Assembly: GCA_945861965.1 (NCBI GenBank)
Contig: CAMAWM010000004.1
Coordinates: 32,403-96,402, forward strand
Source of the DNA: Chitinophaga pinensis
GTDB taxonomy: Bacteria > Bacteroidota > Bacteroidia > UKL13-3
DNA: 64,000 nt
Direction: 5' to 3'
Part shown: piece by piece, positions 54,832 through 64,000 of the stretch
How the letters are laid out: each line of letters opens with the position of its first letter
Numbering within the stretch: position 1 is the first letter of the stretch
Translations under genes and position numbers: made by a program
The notes under the pieces: model-generated
What the model was told of the DNA's origin: nothing
The model's database searches: none
Seen by the model: the letters and a program-made list of their open reading frames with translations, nothing else

Positions 54832-56097
54832 TTGAAAAAAATCTTCTCCATATTATTTTGTCCACTTGCATTTTTCAGCTATTCTCAAAACATTGATTCT
54901 GCTCGTTCGGCTATTAAACAGCTGTGTTCAGAAGAATTTGCTGGACGAGGATATGTAAACGATGGCGACAAAAAAGCTGCAGAATTTATTGCTGATAAAT
55001 TTCGCAAACTAAATATTAGCAGCTTCAGCCCAAATTTTTTTCAGCAGTTTGGATTTCCTGTAATTTACTTTCCCGAAAAAACCGAACTGAATATTGATGG
55101 CGTAGATTTAATACCCGGAAAAGATTTTATTGTTAATCCTGGTTGCCCTTACATAAAAGGAAATTTCAAAATTCTGAAAATTGATTCAGCTACCGTTGAC
55201 AACAAATTCTTGTTTGAAAAACTATCCAATTCTTCTTTGCATCGAACTTTTTTGTGGCTTGACGAATTGCATGAAAAAACTTTTTTGCATCCTGAAAGAG
55301 TTGATGCCATCAAAAAAAATACAATTGGCGCAAAAGGAATTTTATACAGCAATCTCGAAAAATTTACTTGGAGTGTTTCTACTGCTTGGGATAAATTTCC
55401 AACTTTATTAATTAAAAAAGATAAGCTAAAACATTTTATGATCGAGATGCAAATTTTAATCGAATCTCGATATAAAGAACACTCCACTCAAAATGTAATT
55501 TCATATATAAAAGGCAAAACTCATCCCGACTCTTTTATTGTTTTTACTGCACATTACGACCATTTAGGAAAGTTTGGAACAGCACTATTTCCGGGCGCAA
55601 ACGACAATGCAAGTGGTGTAGCAATGCTGTTGAATATGGCTGAAGAATATGCATTGAAACAACCCGAGTATTCAGTCGCATTTATTGCGTTTGCTGGCGA
55701 AGAAGCCGGATTGTTGGGAAGTTATTTTTACACTCAAAATCCTTTGTTTGCGCTAAACAAAATTGCACTGCTCATCAATCTGGATTTGATGGCAACAGGC
55801 GACAAAGGTATGACTGTTGTAAATGGAAGTATTTTTAAAGATGAATTTCAGAACTTACAAATGTTGAATTTCGAAAATGGGTATTTGCCAGCAATTAATG
55901 CAAGAGGAAAAGCGCAAAACAGCGATCATTATTATTTTACCGAAGCCGGTGTCAAATCCTTTTTTTTTTACTTATTGGGCGATTATCATTTCTATCACGA
56001 TATTGACGACAAAGCCGAATCAGTTTCATTGATTAAATACAACGAAGCATTTAAACTGATAAAAACTTTTGCCGATGATTACATGAAAATAAAGTGA
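54832..56097 (+). CDS. M28-family metallopeptidase (secreted aminopeptidase-like)
   Basis: A 421-residue zinc peptidase. A signal peptide (IFSILFCPLAFFSYSQ) shows it is secreted. The M28 domain has HYDHLGKFG (zinc His), FPGANDNASGVAMLLNMAE (bridging Asp), IAFAGEEAGLLGS (catalytic Glu pair) and DLMATGDKG (third ligand Asp), with the final His in NSDHYYFTEAGVKSFF. The N-terminal part (SARSAIKQLCSEEFAGRGYV) is the PA-like segment typical of this group. Translation starts at TTG 54832, since no ATG lies nearby. It follows purS by 93 bp and is followed by a strong hairpin. Confidence 0.9.
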   Translation: MKKIFSILFCPLAFFSYSQNIDSARSAIKQLCSEEFAGRGYVNDGDKKAAEFIADKFRKLNISSFSPNFFQQFGFPVIYFPEKTELNIDGVDLIPGKDFIVNPGCPYIKGNFKILKIDSATVDNKFLFEKLSNSSLHRTFLWLDELHEKTFLHPERVDAIKKNTIGAKGILYSNLEKFTWSVSTAWDKFPTLLIKKDKLKHFMIEMQILIESRYKEHSTQNVISYIKGKTHPDSFIVFTAHYDHLGKFGTALFPGANDNASGVAMLLNMAEEYALKQPEYSVAFIAFAGEEAGLLGSYFYTQNPLFALNKIALLINLDLMATGDKGMTVVNGSIFKDEFQNLQMLNFENGYLPAINARGKAQNSDHYYFTEAGVKSFFFYLLGDYHFYHDIDDKAESVSLIKYNEAFKLIKTFADDYMKIK

Positions 56098-56115
56098 TTG
56101 AATAGTTGTTTTAAG

Positions 56116-56159
56116 AAACGACAAAGGCTTCAAGAATTTACTTGAAGCCTTTGTCGTTT
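56116..56159. terminator. Perfect 19-bp hairpin terminator between the M28 peptidase and nrdJ
   Basis: AAACGACAAAGGCTTCAAG and CTTGAAGCCTTTGTCGTTT pair without a mismatch over 19 bp, with the loop AATTTA. The ends are A/T rich on both strands. It lies 18 bp after the peptidase stop and 19 bp before the stop of the convergent nrdJ gene, so it serves both. Confidence 0.85.
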
Positions 56160-56178
56160 AATTACAAATTGAAATGCT

Positions 56179-59100
56179 TTAACTGCAACCAGTTGTTGAT
56201 CCACAGGTTGTGCAAGTATAGCAAGTTCCAGCTCTCATAGTCATATTTCCACAAACTCTGCATGCAGGTGCGGAACTGTCGCCAAATGGATTTCCTAATT
56301 TTACTGTTGACTTATACGGACTTGTTATTTCTATGTCACTTACTACAACTTTTACAGGTTGAACAGGTTGTGGTTTTAAAAACCCGATGGGTGTAATTTT
56401 GCTTGCATTTAAAGGTATGTTAATAATTTCCTCCGATTTTGTTTGCACTTTTTCTTTGCAACTATTTAATGCAAGATTTTGTTTTTGACTTTCGGTAGGT
56501 GCTATTTGAACAAAATCTTCGCGTCCCAAATATTCAAACCCTAACATTCGGAACATATAATCAATAATGGATGTAGCGCTTTTTATGTTTTCGTGTCCGA
56601 CAACCATTCCAGCAGGTTCAAAACGAGTGAAGGTAAATTTTTCTACATATTCATTTAGCGGGACACCGTATTGCAATCCTATCGAAACTGCAATCGAGAA
56701 ACAATTCATCAAACTGCGAAGCGTTGCTCCTTCTTTGTGCAAGTCAACAAAAATTTCTCCTAAAGTTCCATCTTCGTATTCTCCTGTGCGCACAAAAATA
56801 GTTTGACCCCCAACGGTTGCTTTTTGTGTAAATCCAGCTCGTTTTCCTGGCAATTTTTTACGTTCAACAATATCAGCAAGTTTGCGTTTAAATTCGGTAT
56901 CGTGCGAACGATTTAAAATTGCTGTAGCTGCATCTAATACTTGCTCAGCTGTAAGCTCAAAAACAGGTTTGTGTGCATCTGCTCCAAGAACTTGTTCAAC
57001 GACTTCTAAGGTTTCGTCTTCATCCACCACATCGCTTTTGTTGCTCAATGGTTGAGATAATTTACATCCATCACGATACAATGCGTTGGCTTTTAATCCC
57101 AATGTCCAACTAAGGTAATAGCAATCTTTTATTTCATCTACAGTTGCTTCGTTTGGCAAATTAATTGTTTTTGAAATTGCGCCTGATAAAAATGGTTGTG
57201 CCGATGCCATCATGCGAATATGTCCTTGTGGAGCAATGTATCGAACACCTATATTTCCGCATTTGCTTGCACAATCAAAAACAGGCAAATGTTCTTCTTT
57301 TAAATAAGGTGCGCCTTCTATTGTCATAGTTCCACAGATATAATTATTGGCTTCTTCAATTTCTGTTTTTGTAAAGCCCAATTTGCGCAACATGTTAAAG
57401 TTTGCTTTGTTGTAATCTTCTGTTTTAAATCCAAGTCGTTGCATGGCTTCTTCGCCAAGTGTCCATTGATTAAAAACAAATCCAATTTCAAAAGCTCCAG
57501 ATACGGCCGCATCTAATTTTTGAATTTCTTCTTCGTTGAAACCATGAAATTTTAACGATTCGTAATTAATATTCGGTGCGTTTTTCAATGTTGCCGAACC
57601 GGTAGCATATTTTATAATTTCTTCTACTTCTTGTTTATTGTATCCTAAATTTTTTAATGCCGATGGAACACTTGAGTTGATAATTTTAAAATATCCCCCG
57701 CCCGATAATTTTTTAAATTTAACTAATGCAAAATCAGGCTCAATTCCTGTAGTATCACAATCCATAACCAACCCTATCGTTCCTGTTGGTGCAATAACGG
57801 TGGCTTGTGCATTTCTATACCCAAACTCTTCGCCCATTTGAACTGCTTTATCCCAGGCATTGCACGCTGCACTTAATAAATAATCGGGACAATATTTTGG
57901 ATCAATTCCAACTGGTTTAACTACTAAATTTTCGTAAGTTTCAGGTGTTGCATTGTACGCAGCGAATCTGTGATTGCGCATCACACGCAACATGTGCGTT
58001 TTGTTTTTTTCGTATTGAGGAAACGGTCCAAGATATTTTGCCATTTCGGCTGATGCTTGATAACTAACTCCATTTAATATTGCAGTAATAGCACCACAGA
58101 TGGCATACCCTTTTGGCGAATCGTAAGGAATTCCAGATACCATCAACATGGTTCCTAAGTTGGCGTATCCCAATCCAAGTGTGCGGTATTCGTATGATAA
58201 TTGTGCAACTTCCTTAGATGGAAATTGTGCCATCAATACAGAAACTTCAAGCACAACGGTCCAAAGTCTTGCCGAATGTTCAAATGCTTTTACATCAAAC
58301 TCCAATGTATCTACATTAAAAAATTTCATTAAATTTAAACTTGCCAAATTGCAAGCCGTATTATCCAAAAACATGTATTCGCTACATGGGTTTGATGCGT
58401 TGATACGACCTCCTTCAGGGCAAGTGTGCCATTCGTTAATTGTTGAGTCGTATTGTACACCAGGATCAGCACATGCCCAAGCAGCATCTGCAATCATGTC
58501 CCAAAGTTGGGTGGCAGGAATTGTTTTCATTACGCTTCCATTTGAACGTGCTTTCAATTCCCAATTTCCATTTTCATTTAATACTTTAAAAAATTCGCTT
58601 GGTATTCGAACAGAATTATTTGAGTTTTGACCAGCAACGGTTTGGTATGCTTCGCCTTCGTAGTCGCTTGCATAACCTGCTGCAATTAATGCTGCTACTT
58701 TTTTCTCTTCCTTACTTTTCCAATTTATAAATTCAACAATTTCTGGATGGTCAAGATCAAGACATACCATTTTTGCTGCGCGTCTTGTTGTTCCACCACT
58801 TTTAATTGCTCCGGCTGCACGATCTCCAATTTTCAAAAAACTCATCAAACCAGATGAAGTCCCACCGCCTGAAAGTTTTTCGTTTGCTCCGCGTATTTTC
58901 GAAAAATTTGTTCCTACTCCCGATCCGTATTTAAATATGCGTGCTTCGCGAACCCATAAATCCATAATGCCACCATCGTTTACCAAATCATCGCTAACTG
59001 ATAATATAAAACAAGCATGCGGTTGTGGTCTTTCGTAAGCCGAAGTTGATTTTTCTAATTTTTCTGTGCGTTGATCTACATAATAATGTCCTTGAGGTTT

Positions 59101-59562
59101 GCCTGTAATTCCGTACGAGCTATGCAAACCAGTATTGAACCATTGCGGTGAATTGGGTGCTGCATATTGTCCAATTAGCATGTACACCATTTCATCGTAA
59201 AATATTTGTGCATCTTCTTTGCTATCAAAATATCCGTACTCTTCGCCCCAATGCATCCAACAATTTGCCATGCGATGTGCAACTTGTTTTATTGATGATT
59301 CACTTCCTGTACTTCCATCTGGTTTTGGAACACCTGCTTTTCTAAAATATTTTTGTGCAAGAACATCGGTTGCTACCTGACTCCAACTTTTCGGAACCTC
59401 TACATTTGTCATTTGAAAAACAACACTACCGTTTGGGTTTTTTATTTCAGAAGTTCGATAATCATATTCGTACATGTCGAAAGCACTAATGCCATCTTTG
59501 GTAAAATGGCGCTCCATTTTGAGTCCTTTCGGCTCTGGGTTTTTAATTTTGTTTTTGCTCAT
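56179..59562 (-). CDS. nrdJ: Adenosylcobalamin-dependent (class II) ribonucleotide reductase
   Basis: Reduces ribonucleotides to deoxyribonucleotides with adenosylcobalamin as radical source; works with or without oxygen. A 1127-residue chain. Conserved parts: the N-terminal substrate region [43 protein letters not shown] and [15 protein letters not shown]; the active-site segment [23 protein letters not shown] (with the NPCSE motif and radical-loop cysteine); and [28 protein letters not shown]. The C-terminus has the redox tail [17 protein letters not shown], four cysteines that look like a zinc ribbon before the last CSTTGC-type end. The length is normal for the large class II enzymes. No cobalamin riboswitch is visible upstream. 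Confidence 0.95.
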   Translation of the reverse strand: MSKNKIKNPEPKGLKMERHFTKDGISAFDMYEYDYRTSEIKNPNGSVVFQMTNVEVPKSWSQVATDVLAQKYFRKAGVPKPDGSTGSESSIKQVAHRMANCWMHWGEEYGYFDSKEDAQIFYDEMVYMLIGQYAAPNSPQWFNTGLHSSYGITGKPQGHYYVDQRTEKLEKSTSAYERPQPHACFILSVSDDLVNDGGIMDLWVREARIFKYGSGVGTNFSKIRGANEKLSGGGTSSGLMSFLKIGDRAAGAIKSGGTTRRAAKMVCLDLDHPEIVEFINWKSKEEKKVAALIAAGYASDYEGEAYQTVAGQNSNNSVRIPSEFFKVLNENGNWELKARSNGSVMKTIPATQLWDMIADAAWACADPGVQYDSTINEWHTCPEGGRINASNPCSEYMFLDNTACNLASLNLMKFFNVDTLEFDVKAFEHSARLWTVVLEVSVLMAQFPSKEVAQLSYEYRTLGLGYANLGTMLMVSGIPYDSPKGYAICGAITAILNGVSYQASAEMAKYLGPFPQYEKNKTHMLRVMRNHRFAAYNATPETYENLVVKPVGIDPKYCPDYLLSAACNAWDKAVQMGEEFGYRNAQATVIAPTGTIGLVMDCDTTGIEPDFALVKFKKLSGGGYFKIINSSVPSALKNLGYNKQEVEEIIKYATGSATLKNAPNINYESLKFHGFNEEEIQKLDAAVSGAFEIGFVFNQWTLGEEAMQRLGFKTEDYNKANFNMLRKLGFTKTEIEEANNYICGTMTIEGAPYLKEEHLPVFDCASKCGNIGVRYIAPQGHIRMMASAQPFLSGAISKTINLPNEATVDEIKDCYYLSWTLGLKANALYRDGCKLSQPLSNKSDVVDEDETLEVVEQVLGADAHKPVFELTAEQVLDAATAILNRSHDTEFKRKLADIVERKKLPGKRAGFTQKATVGGQTIFVRTGEYEDGTLGEIFVDLHKEGATLRSLMNCFSIAVSIGLQYGVPLNEYVEKFTFTRFEPAGMVVGHENIKSATSIIDYMFRMLGFEYLGREDFVQIAPTESQKQNLALNSCKEKVQTKSEEIINIPLNASKITPIGFLKPQPVQPVKVVVSDIEITSPYKSTVKLGNPFGDSSAPACRVCGNMTMRAGTCYTCTTCGSTTGCS

Positions 59563-60027
59563 AGGTATTTAATTTGATTTCGGGAATTAAATGTCTAACT
59601 ATTTTTTAACTACTTAATGTTTTAGTCGTATTAATTTTCGAATAACTCTTTAATGTGTTTTTTGGTCTTTAAAATGACACAAAAACCTTTCGGGAGTTTT
59701 TGTCCAAAAATGCTCTCAAAGATCTTTTAAAACAAAAATGAATTTCCACAAATGAGGTATGTGGATAGTATATAGCTTTACATACTCTAAGGTTAAGGAT
59801 GTTCATAATGCTTTTTGTTCACATTGCGACATCCGCAAATGACGTGGGTTTGGCATATGCACCATTTTTTTAACAATCAAGGGCTTGTCCTTTTTTAGAT
59901 ACATTTTTTCAACAATTTACACTATCGTTTTTTAATTACTAAGTAATCGTTATGTGTTTCATTTATTTAGTTCAACTTCAATCGTCATACTTATTAAATT
60001 ATTTTGTTTATTTGTTGAAAATAGCAA
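59563..60027. other. 465-bp spacer between divergent nrdJ and the GGGP synthase-like gene
   Basis: The longest non-coding stretch in the window. It is A+T-rich and holds an imperfect stem-loop (ACAAAAAC at 59679-59686 with GTTTTTGT at 59696-59703, 117 bp before nrdJ) and an inverted repeat GTATGT/ACATAC (59757-59762 and 59780-59785). Two near-matches to the DnaA box also occur: TGTGGATAG at 59760-59768 and TTGTTCACA at 59815-59823. I see no B12-box consensus, no NrdR palindrome and no open frame of note. The regulatory sites of both genes must lie here. Confidence 0.5.
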
Positions 60028-60795
60028 ATGAAACAGGAACTTATAAATAAACTTATCCAACAATCGAATGCCGGCATAAAAAAATTTGCAGTATTAATTG
60101 ATCCCGATAGTGTAAAAAACGAAAACGATTTATTAAAAATTTGTCACGAATGCAATGCAGCAAATGTTGATTTGATTTTGGTTGGTGGCAGTTTAATTAT
60201 TAATGGATTTTGGGAAAGATGCATTGATATTTTAAAAGAACATACCTCCATTCCTGTTGTTATTTTTCCTGGCAATGGTATGCAAGTTCATGACAGTGCC
60301 GATGCGATTTTATTTTTAAGTATGATTAGCGGACGCAACCCCGATTTGTTAATTGGCAAACATGTATTGGCTGCGCCTGGATTAAAAAGAAGTGGTGTAG
60401 AAGTAATTCCAACTGCTTACATGATTGTTGATGGTGGAAACATTACATCGGTAATGTATATGAGTAATACAACTCCTATTCCTAACGATAAAAATAATAT
60501 TGCAATGTGTACTGCTATGGCAGGTGAAATGTTGGGTTTGAAATTAATTTACATGGATGCAGGCAGTGGCGCAAAGCAACCTATTTCTTCAGCCATGCTT
60601 AGCGAAGTTCGTAAAAATACAGTCTCTCCAATTTTTGTTGGTGGCGGAATCAGAACTGTTGAACAAGCAGTTGATGCATGTAAATCTGGTGCTGATGTAG
60701 TAGTGGTTGGAAATGCAATCGAAAAAAATCCTGAACTTATTTCGAAACTTTCAAATGCAATTCATGAGTTGAATGAAAAGATTGTTACTTTATAA
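60028..60795 (+). CDS. Geranylgeranylglyceryl/heptaprenylglyceryl phosphate synthase-family protein
   Basis: A 255-residue TIM-barrel prenyltransferase of the GGGPS/PcrB family, which joins glycerol-1-phosphate with a polyprenyl diphosphate. The start has KFAVLIDPDSV, then LILVGGSLI, VVIFPGNGMQVHDSADAILFLS and the phosphate-binding SPIFVGGGIRTVEQA with GADVVVVGNAI. These are the family signatures of the barrel's C-terminal phosphate site. Bacteroidota proteins belong to the large group-II branch known from a few species to make GGGP-type ethers; the true chain length is unknown. It lies divergent from nrdJ and convergent with ftsK, without other lipid genes next to it. Confidence 0.9.
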   Translation: MKQELINKLIQQSNAGIKKFAVLIDPDSVKNENDLLKICHECNAANVDLILVGGSLIINGFWERCIDILKEHTSIPVVIFPGNGMQVHDSADAILFLSMISGRNPDLLIGKHVLAAPGLKRSGVEVIPTAYMIVDGGNITSVMYMSNTTPIPNDKNNIAMCTAMAGEMLGLKLIYMDAGSGAKQPISSAMLSEVRKNTVSPIFVGGGIRTVEQAVDACKSGADVVVVGNAIEKNPELISKLSNAIHELNEKIVTL

Positions 60796-60802
60796 AATAA
60801 TT

Positions 60803-63259
60803 TTATATTTTTCGTAAAAATTCTTGCAATTCCATTTCTGATTTCACTAAAACTTCGCGCGCTTTGCTTCCTTTAAAAGGTCCAACAATTCCAGCTTTTT
60901 CTAATTGGTCAATTAATCTTCCTGCGCGGTTATAGCCCAAATTAAGTTTGCGCTGTATCAACGAAGTTGAACCCTGTTGATGAGTTACAATTAATCGTGC
61001 GGCATCTTCAAACAAATCATCTTTATCGTGGCTGTCAAATCCTTCGCCACTCATTCCTTCGTTTTCATTCAGTACAAGCGGCAACTCATACGGTTCTTTT
61101 CCATTTTGATTGCCAATGAAGTTGGCAATTTTTTCAACTTCGGGCAAATCAACAAAAGCACATTGCAGCCTTACCAAATCGTTTCCGTTGCTATACAACA
61201 TATCGCCTTTTCCAATTAATTGATCAGCACCATTTGCATCCAATATTGTTCGCGAATCAATTTTTTGTGAAACTCTAAATGCCATTCGTGCAGGAAAATT
61301 TGCTTTGATAGTTCCGGTAATAATATTTACCGATGGTCGTTGTGTTGCTAATATTAAATGAATTCCAATGGCTCGAGCAAGTTGAGCAATTCGTGCAATC
61401 GGCATTTCCACTTCTTTTCCAGCCGTCATCATCAAATCGGCAAGTTCATCAATAACCAATATAATGTAAGGCAAATATTTATGTCCATTTTCCGGATTTA
61501 ATTTTCGGGAAATAAATTTTGCATTGTATTCTTTAATATTTCTAACCTGCGCATCTTTCAACAAATTATATCGGTCATCCATTTCTTTACATAGTGAGTT
61601 AAGTGTATTAACCACCAATTTCGTATCTGTAATTATGGCATCGGCATCGCCAGGAATTTTGGCAAGAAAATGCCTTTCGATGGTTTTATAAATACTCAAC
61701 TCTACTTTTTTGGGATCAACCAAAACAAATTTTATTTGCGATGGATGTTTTTTATAAAGCAAGGAAACCAAAACTGCATTTAGTCCAACTGATTTTCCTT
61801 GACCAGTTGCACCTGCCATTAACAAGTGAGGCATTTTTGCAAGGTCAGTAACAAATACTTCGTTCGAAATTGTTTTGCCAAAAGCAATGGGCAAATCCAT
61901 TTCTGAATTTTGAAATTTGGCTGATGACAAAACCGATTTCATAGTAACAATTGATGGCGAAGAATTTGGAACTTCTATTCCAATTGTTCCACGACCAGGA
62001 ATTGGTGCAATAATTCGAATGCCCAATGCAGCAAGACTTAAAGCAATATCGTCTTCGAGGTTTTTTATTTTTGCTATACGAATACCTTCTTGCGGAATGA
62101 TTTCGTAAAGTGTAACTGTCGGACCAATCGTGGCTGAAATTTTCTTAATTCCAATGTTGTAGTTTTGCAAAGTATCTACAATCATTTGCTTTTTTTCGTT
62201 CAGCTCTTTTGTATCAACTTTAGTTTTTCCAACTTCAAAATCGTTCAACAAATCAAGTCCCGGAAGTTGATAATTTCCAAACTCTAATGTAGGATCGTAT
62301 GCCTCGTCAATACTGTAATGTTTTTTTATTGGTTTTACTATTTCCTCTTCGGTAGCTGTGTTTACTTCAAGCACCAAATTGGTGTCGTCAATTATTACTT
62401 CAGTGGGTTCAATAATTGTTTCGTCCAAAGTATTTGCAGTTTCAATTTCTATTGGAACACTTATTTCGTCAACAATTTCATCGCTTAAATTGTTATCAAT
62501 TGTGTTTTCTATAATTAACTCATTTGTATTTTCATCTAATGGGAAAATTTTATTTCCGGTTTGGTTTGATTCTAAATTTGAGTTGTCATTATTTTCTGAT
62601 GCTAAATTTAATCCCGGTTTATAAAATTCGATATTAAAAACTGAAACTAAAAAAATCAATGCGTAGGTTATTAAACACAATCCCATTCCTAAACTTCCAA
62701 TTAGATTTTTCAAAAACAAATAACCAAAATGCCCAAATACACCACCCAAAATTTGATACTGTTCATTAAATAAAAATCCAGTTGCAAGACTTAACCAAAT
62801 GACAATAAAAAATGAATATCGCAGTGTTTTTAAAATAGGAATTGGCTGAAGTTTTGTTAAAAGAAAAACCCCTACCGAGAAAAAAATTAAACAAAATGCA
62901 AACGATGAAATACCAAATGCTTTATAAAAAAAAACATAAGCAATCCAGGCACCAATTGTTCCCAATACATTTTCGACAGAAGCCGGATCGCTAAGGCTGA
63001 ACATGCCAAAACTAATTCCGCGAATAAGACTTTGGTCGGCTTGCCAACTCATTAAAAACGATACGCCCGAAACGAATAAAAAAATTGAAAACAAAAGAAA
63101 AAACAATCCCAATGATTTTAAAAATCTTTCGTCAGCCAAAAAACGCAGATACTTTTTTTCGCCTTTTATTTTTTCGGTTGGCTGTTCAGATTCTTCGTTT
63201 TGAAAATCATCCTCAACATCGCCATACGATACAATATTTTCTTTGGTATTTTTTGCCAT
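60803..63259 (-). CDS. ftsK: FtsK/SpoIIIE DNA translocase
   Basis: An 818-residue inner-membrane protein that pumps chromosome DNA toward the division site and acts at dif with XerCD. The N-terminal domain has four to five helices (about residues 50-215). A long acidic linker rich in Glu, Asp and Asn runs from about 220 to 310. The motor domain follows: the Walker A GATGQGKSVGLNAVL (about residue 480), FVLVDPKKVELSIY, Walker B ILVIDELADLMM and LATQRPSVNIITG. The C-terminal gamma domain, a winged helix, has STSLIQRKLNLGYNRAGRLIDQLEKAGIVGP. All parts expected of full-length FtsK are present. Length is normal. Confidence 0.95.
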   Translation of the reverse strand: MAKNTKENIVSYGDVEDDFQNEESEQPTEKIKGEKKYLRFLADERFLKSLGLFFLLFSIFLFVSGVSFLMSWQADQSLIRGISFGMFSLSDPASVENVLGTIGAWIAYVFFYKAFGISSFAFCLIFFSVGVFLLTKLQPIPILKTLRYSFFIVIWLSLATGFLFNEQYQILGGVFGHFGYLFLKNLIGSLGMGLCLITYALIFLVSVFNIEFYKPGLNLASENNDNSNLESNQTGNKIFPLDENTNELIIENTIDNNLSDEIVDEISVPIEIETANTLDETIIEPTEVIIDDTNLVLEVNTATEEEIVKPIKKHYSIDEAYDPTLEFGNYQLPGLDLLNDFEVGKTKVDTKELNEKKQMIVDTLQNYNIGIKKISATIGPTVTLYEIIPQEGIRIAKIKNLEDDIALSLAALGIRIIAPIPGRGTIGIEVPNSSPSIVTMKSVLSSAKFQNSEMDLPIAFGKTISNEVFVTDLAKMPHLLMAGATGQGKSVGLNAVLVSLLYKKHPSQIKFVLVDPKKVELSIYKTIERHFLAKIPGDADAIITDTKLVVNTLNSLCKEMDDRYNLLKDAQVRNIKEYNAKFISRKLNPENGHKYLPYIILVIDELADLMMTAGKEVEMPIARIAQLARAIGIHLILATQRPSVNIITGTIKANFPARMAFRVSQKIDSRTILDANGADQLIGKGDMLYSNGNDLVRLQCAFVDLPEVEKIANFIGNQNGKEPYELPLVLNENEGMSGEGFDSHDKDDLFEDAARLIVTHQQGSTSLIQRKLNLGYNRAGRLIDQLEKAGIVGPFKGSKAREVLVKSEMELQEFLRKI

Positions 63260-63373
63260 TATTCCGTTTACGAAAATAAGCAGTTTATTATGGCGCGAAA
63301 TTTTATTTCTAAACTTTTGAACATGTAAAATGTGTAGATGCAGTACAAATGTCTATGTCGAAATATCTATTTT

Positions 63374-64000
63374 TTATTCTTTTAAAAACTTTTTGCTGTA
63401 TTTTTTAGTGCCTGATTGTATAGATAGAATGTAGATTCCATTCGCAAGTGATGAGATATTTACTCGTCTATCATACTTTTCAAATGCACCTTGTTTCACA
63501 CTATTTCCTTTCGCATCACTAATAAAAAAAATTGATTCTGCATTTATTTCGTCCGGCATGTCAATTGAAATTTCTGTTGTCGCAGGATTTGGATAAATAT
63601 TGATTGATTTCTTTGAAATTTCATTTACAGATGTGTTATCAATAACCGAATTAATTTTTGCGGAAAAAATACCTTGACCAAAAGTTGCTGCAACCATCAA
63701 TCCATCAGTTGGCCTGTGTTTCATCATCATCACCAAATTATTTCCAATTGATGTCGGAGCTTGTTTTGTCCAAATTGTTTGCGACCCATTCAATGTTTTT
63801 GTTGCATACATTCCAGTGCTAGTTCCTACAAAATAAATTATGCTATCCTGAACCGGAACTATAGTTAACCAACGACACGATGGACCATTGCCAAAGCCAT
63901 TTGCGTTTTCTTCAAGATTTCCGGAAATGGCAGTCCAATTTATTCCCGCATTGTCACTATAAAAAATACTTAGCACTCCGTAATTCGTAAATACCACATA
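63374..64000 (-). CDS. Secreted protein with type IX sorting domain (3' part; N-terminus beyond the window)
   Basis: The visible 208 codons continue beyond base 64000, so the 5' part is missing. The segment GVLSIFYSDNAGINWTAISGNLEENANGFG looks like a BNR/sortilin-type (Asp-box) repeat: SxDxGxxW appears as SDNAGINW. The blade-like stretch TSTGMYATKTLNGSQTIW (an Asp-box variant) continues it. The rest ends in a sorting domain: NIYPNPATTEISIDM, FISDAKGNSVK and SSLANGIYILSIQSGTKK. It is thus a cell-surface or secreted beta-propeller. No ATG inside is a plausible start. Confidence 0.85.
   Translation of the reverse strand, partial: YVVFTNYGVLSIFYSDNAGINWTAISGNLEENANGFGNGPSCRWLTIVPVQDSIIYFVGTSTGMYATKTLNGSQTIWTKQAPTSIGNNLVMMMKHRPTDGLMVAATFGQGIFSAKINSVIDNTSVNEISKKSINIYPNPATTEISIDMPDEINAESIFFISDAKGNSVKQGAFEKYDRRVNISSLANGIYILSIQSGTKKYSKKFLKE

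Noticed and set aside
59743..59823. A replication origin in the nrdJ spacer
   Set aside because: Only two sites close to the DnaA box, both with a mismatch, and no dnaA, dnaN or unwinding repeats nearby.
59563..60027. Cobalamin riboswitch upstream of the B12-dependent nrdJ
   Set aside because: I could not find the B12-box consensus on either strand in the spacer.
1..64000. CRISPR array, integrated prophage or intact transposon
   Set aside because: I saw no regularly spaced repeats, no phage structural genes and no complete transposase. The only mobile trace is the IS3 tail at 44.0 kb.

Overview
The window comes from a bacterium of the phylum Bacteroidota. The DNA is clearly A+T-rich. It encodes one outer-membrane component of the type IX secretion system (PorV) and six proteins with the C-terminal sorting domain used by that system. 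It also has the uppS-bamA-ompH-ompH envelope cluster, a fused E1 alpha/beta oxoacid dehydrogenase, a bacterial GH3-family protein, a GGGP-synthase-like protein and an adenosylcobalamin-dependent ribonucleotide reductase. The mix suggests the Chitinophagales/Sphingobacteriales side of the phylum, but the sequence alone does not fix a genus. Almost all of it is ordinary chromosomal housekeeping and envelope coding, densely packed on both strands.

Layout. 1-5.3 kb: the start of recJ (cut by the window edge), tsaB, a metallo-beta-lactamase/rhodanese sulfur enzyme, the fused E1 enzyme and a small RRM RNA-binding protein. 5.4-9.8 kb: a DsbD-type electron transporter, a saccharopine-dehydrogenase-like oxidoreductase and a lytic transglycosylase. 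9.9-13.2 kb: a CPBP membrane protease overlapping cdsA, then a GH3-family enzyme. 13.3-18.5 kb: uppS, bamA and two Skp/OmpH chaperones, with a LysE-type exporter upstream. 18.7-29.6 kb: two uncharacterised envelope proteins, pgk, a secreted esterase, murF, a secreted FG-GAP repeat protein, a CCG-domain iron-sulfur protein and an outer-membrane barrel. 29.6-32.1 kb: tRNA-Cys, two lipoproteins, a secreted CxxCH protein and a group of hairpins. 32.1-38.7 kb: a complete tripartite RND efflux operon with its TetR regulator. 38.9-44 kb: rluF, uridine kinase, a YceI protein whose signal peptide is split by a poly-A frameshift, an amidohydrolase lipoprotein and a secreted YHYH protein. 44.0-44.7 kb: a small scar holding an IS3 transposase tail, an orphan membrane ORF and a decayed HEPN/nucleotidyltransferase pair. 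44.9-54.7 kb: corA, ispF, porV, an amino-acid permease, a 1259-residue secreted subtilase, and pssA coupled to purS. 54.8-64 kb: an M28 peptidase, nrdJ, a GGGP-synthase-like gene, ftsK and the 3' part of another sorting-domain protein.

How the genes fit together. Envelope building is the main theme: undecaprenyl phosphate synthesis, MurF, BamA, the OmpH chaperones, a transglycosylase, CdsA and PssA. Protein export by type IX secretion is the second theme, with PorV next to scattered cargo. The only clearly accessory region is the 44.0-44.7 kb scar. I did not find a convincing intact novel defence or mobile system. The best leads are the HEPN/NTase relic, the poly-A frameshift in the YceI gene, the heme/lipoprotein cassette at 29.8-32.0 kb, and the operon pairing a CCG iron-sulfur protein with an outer-membrane barrel.
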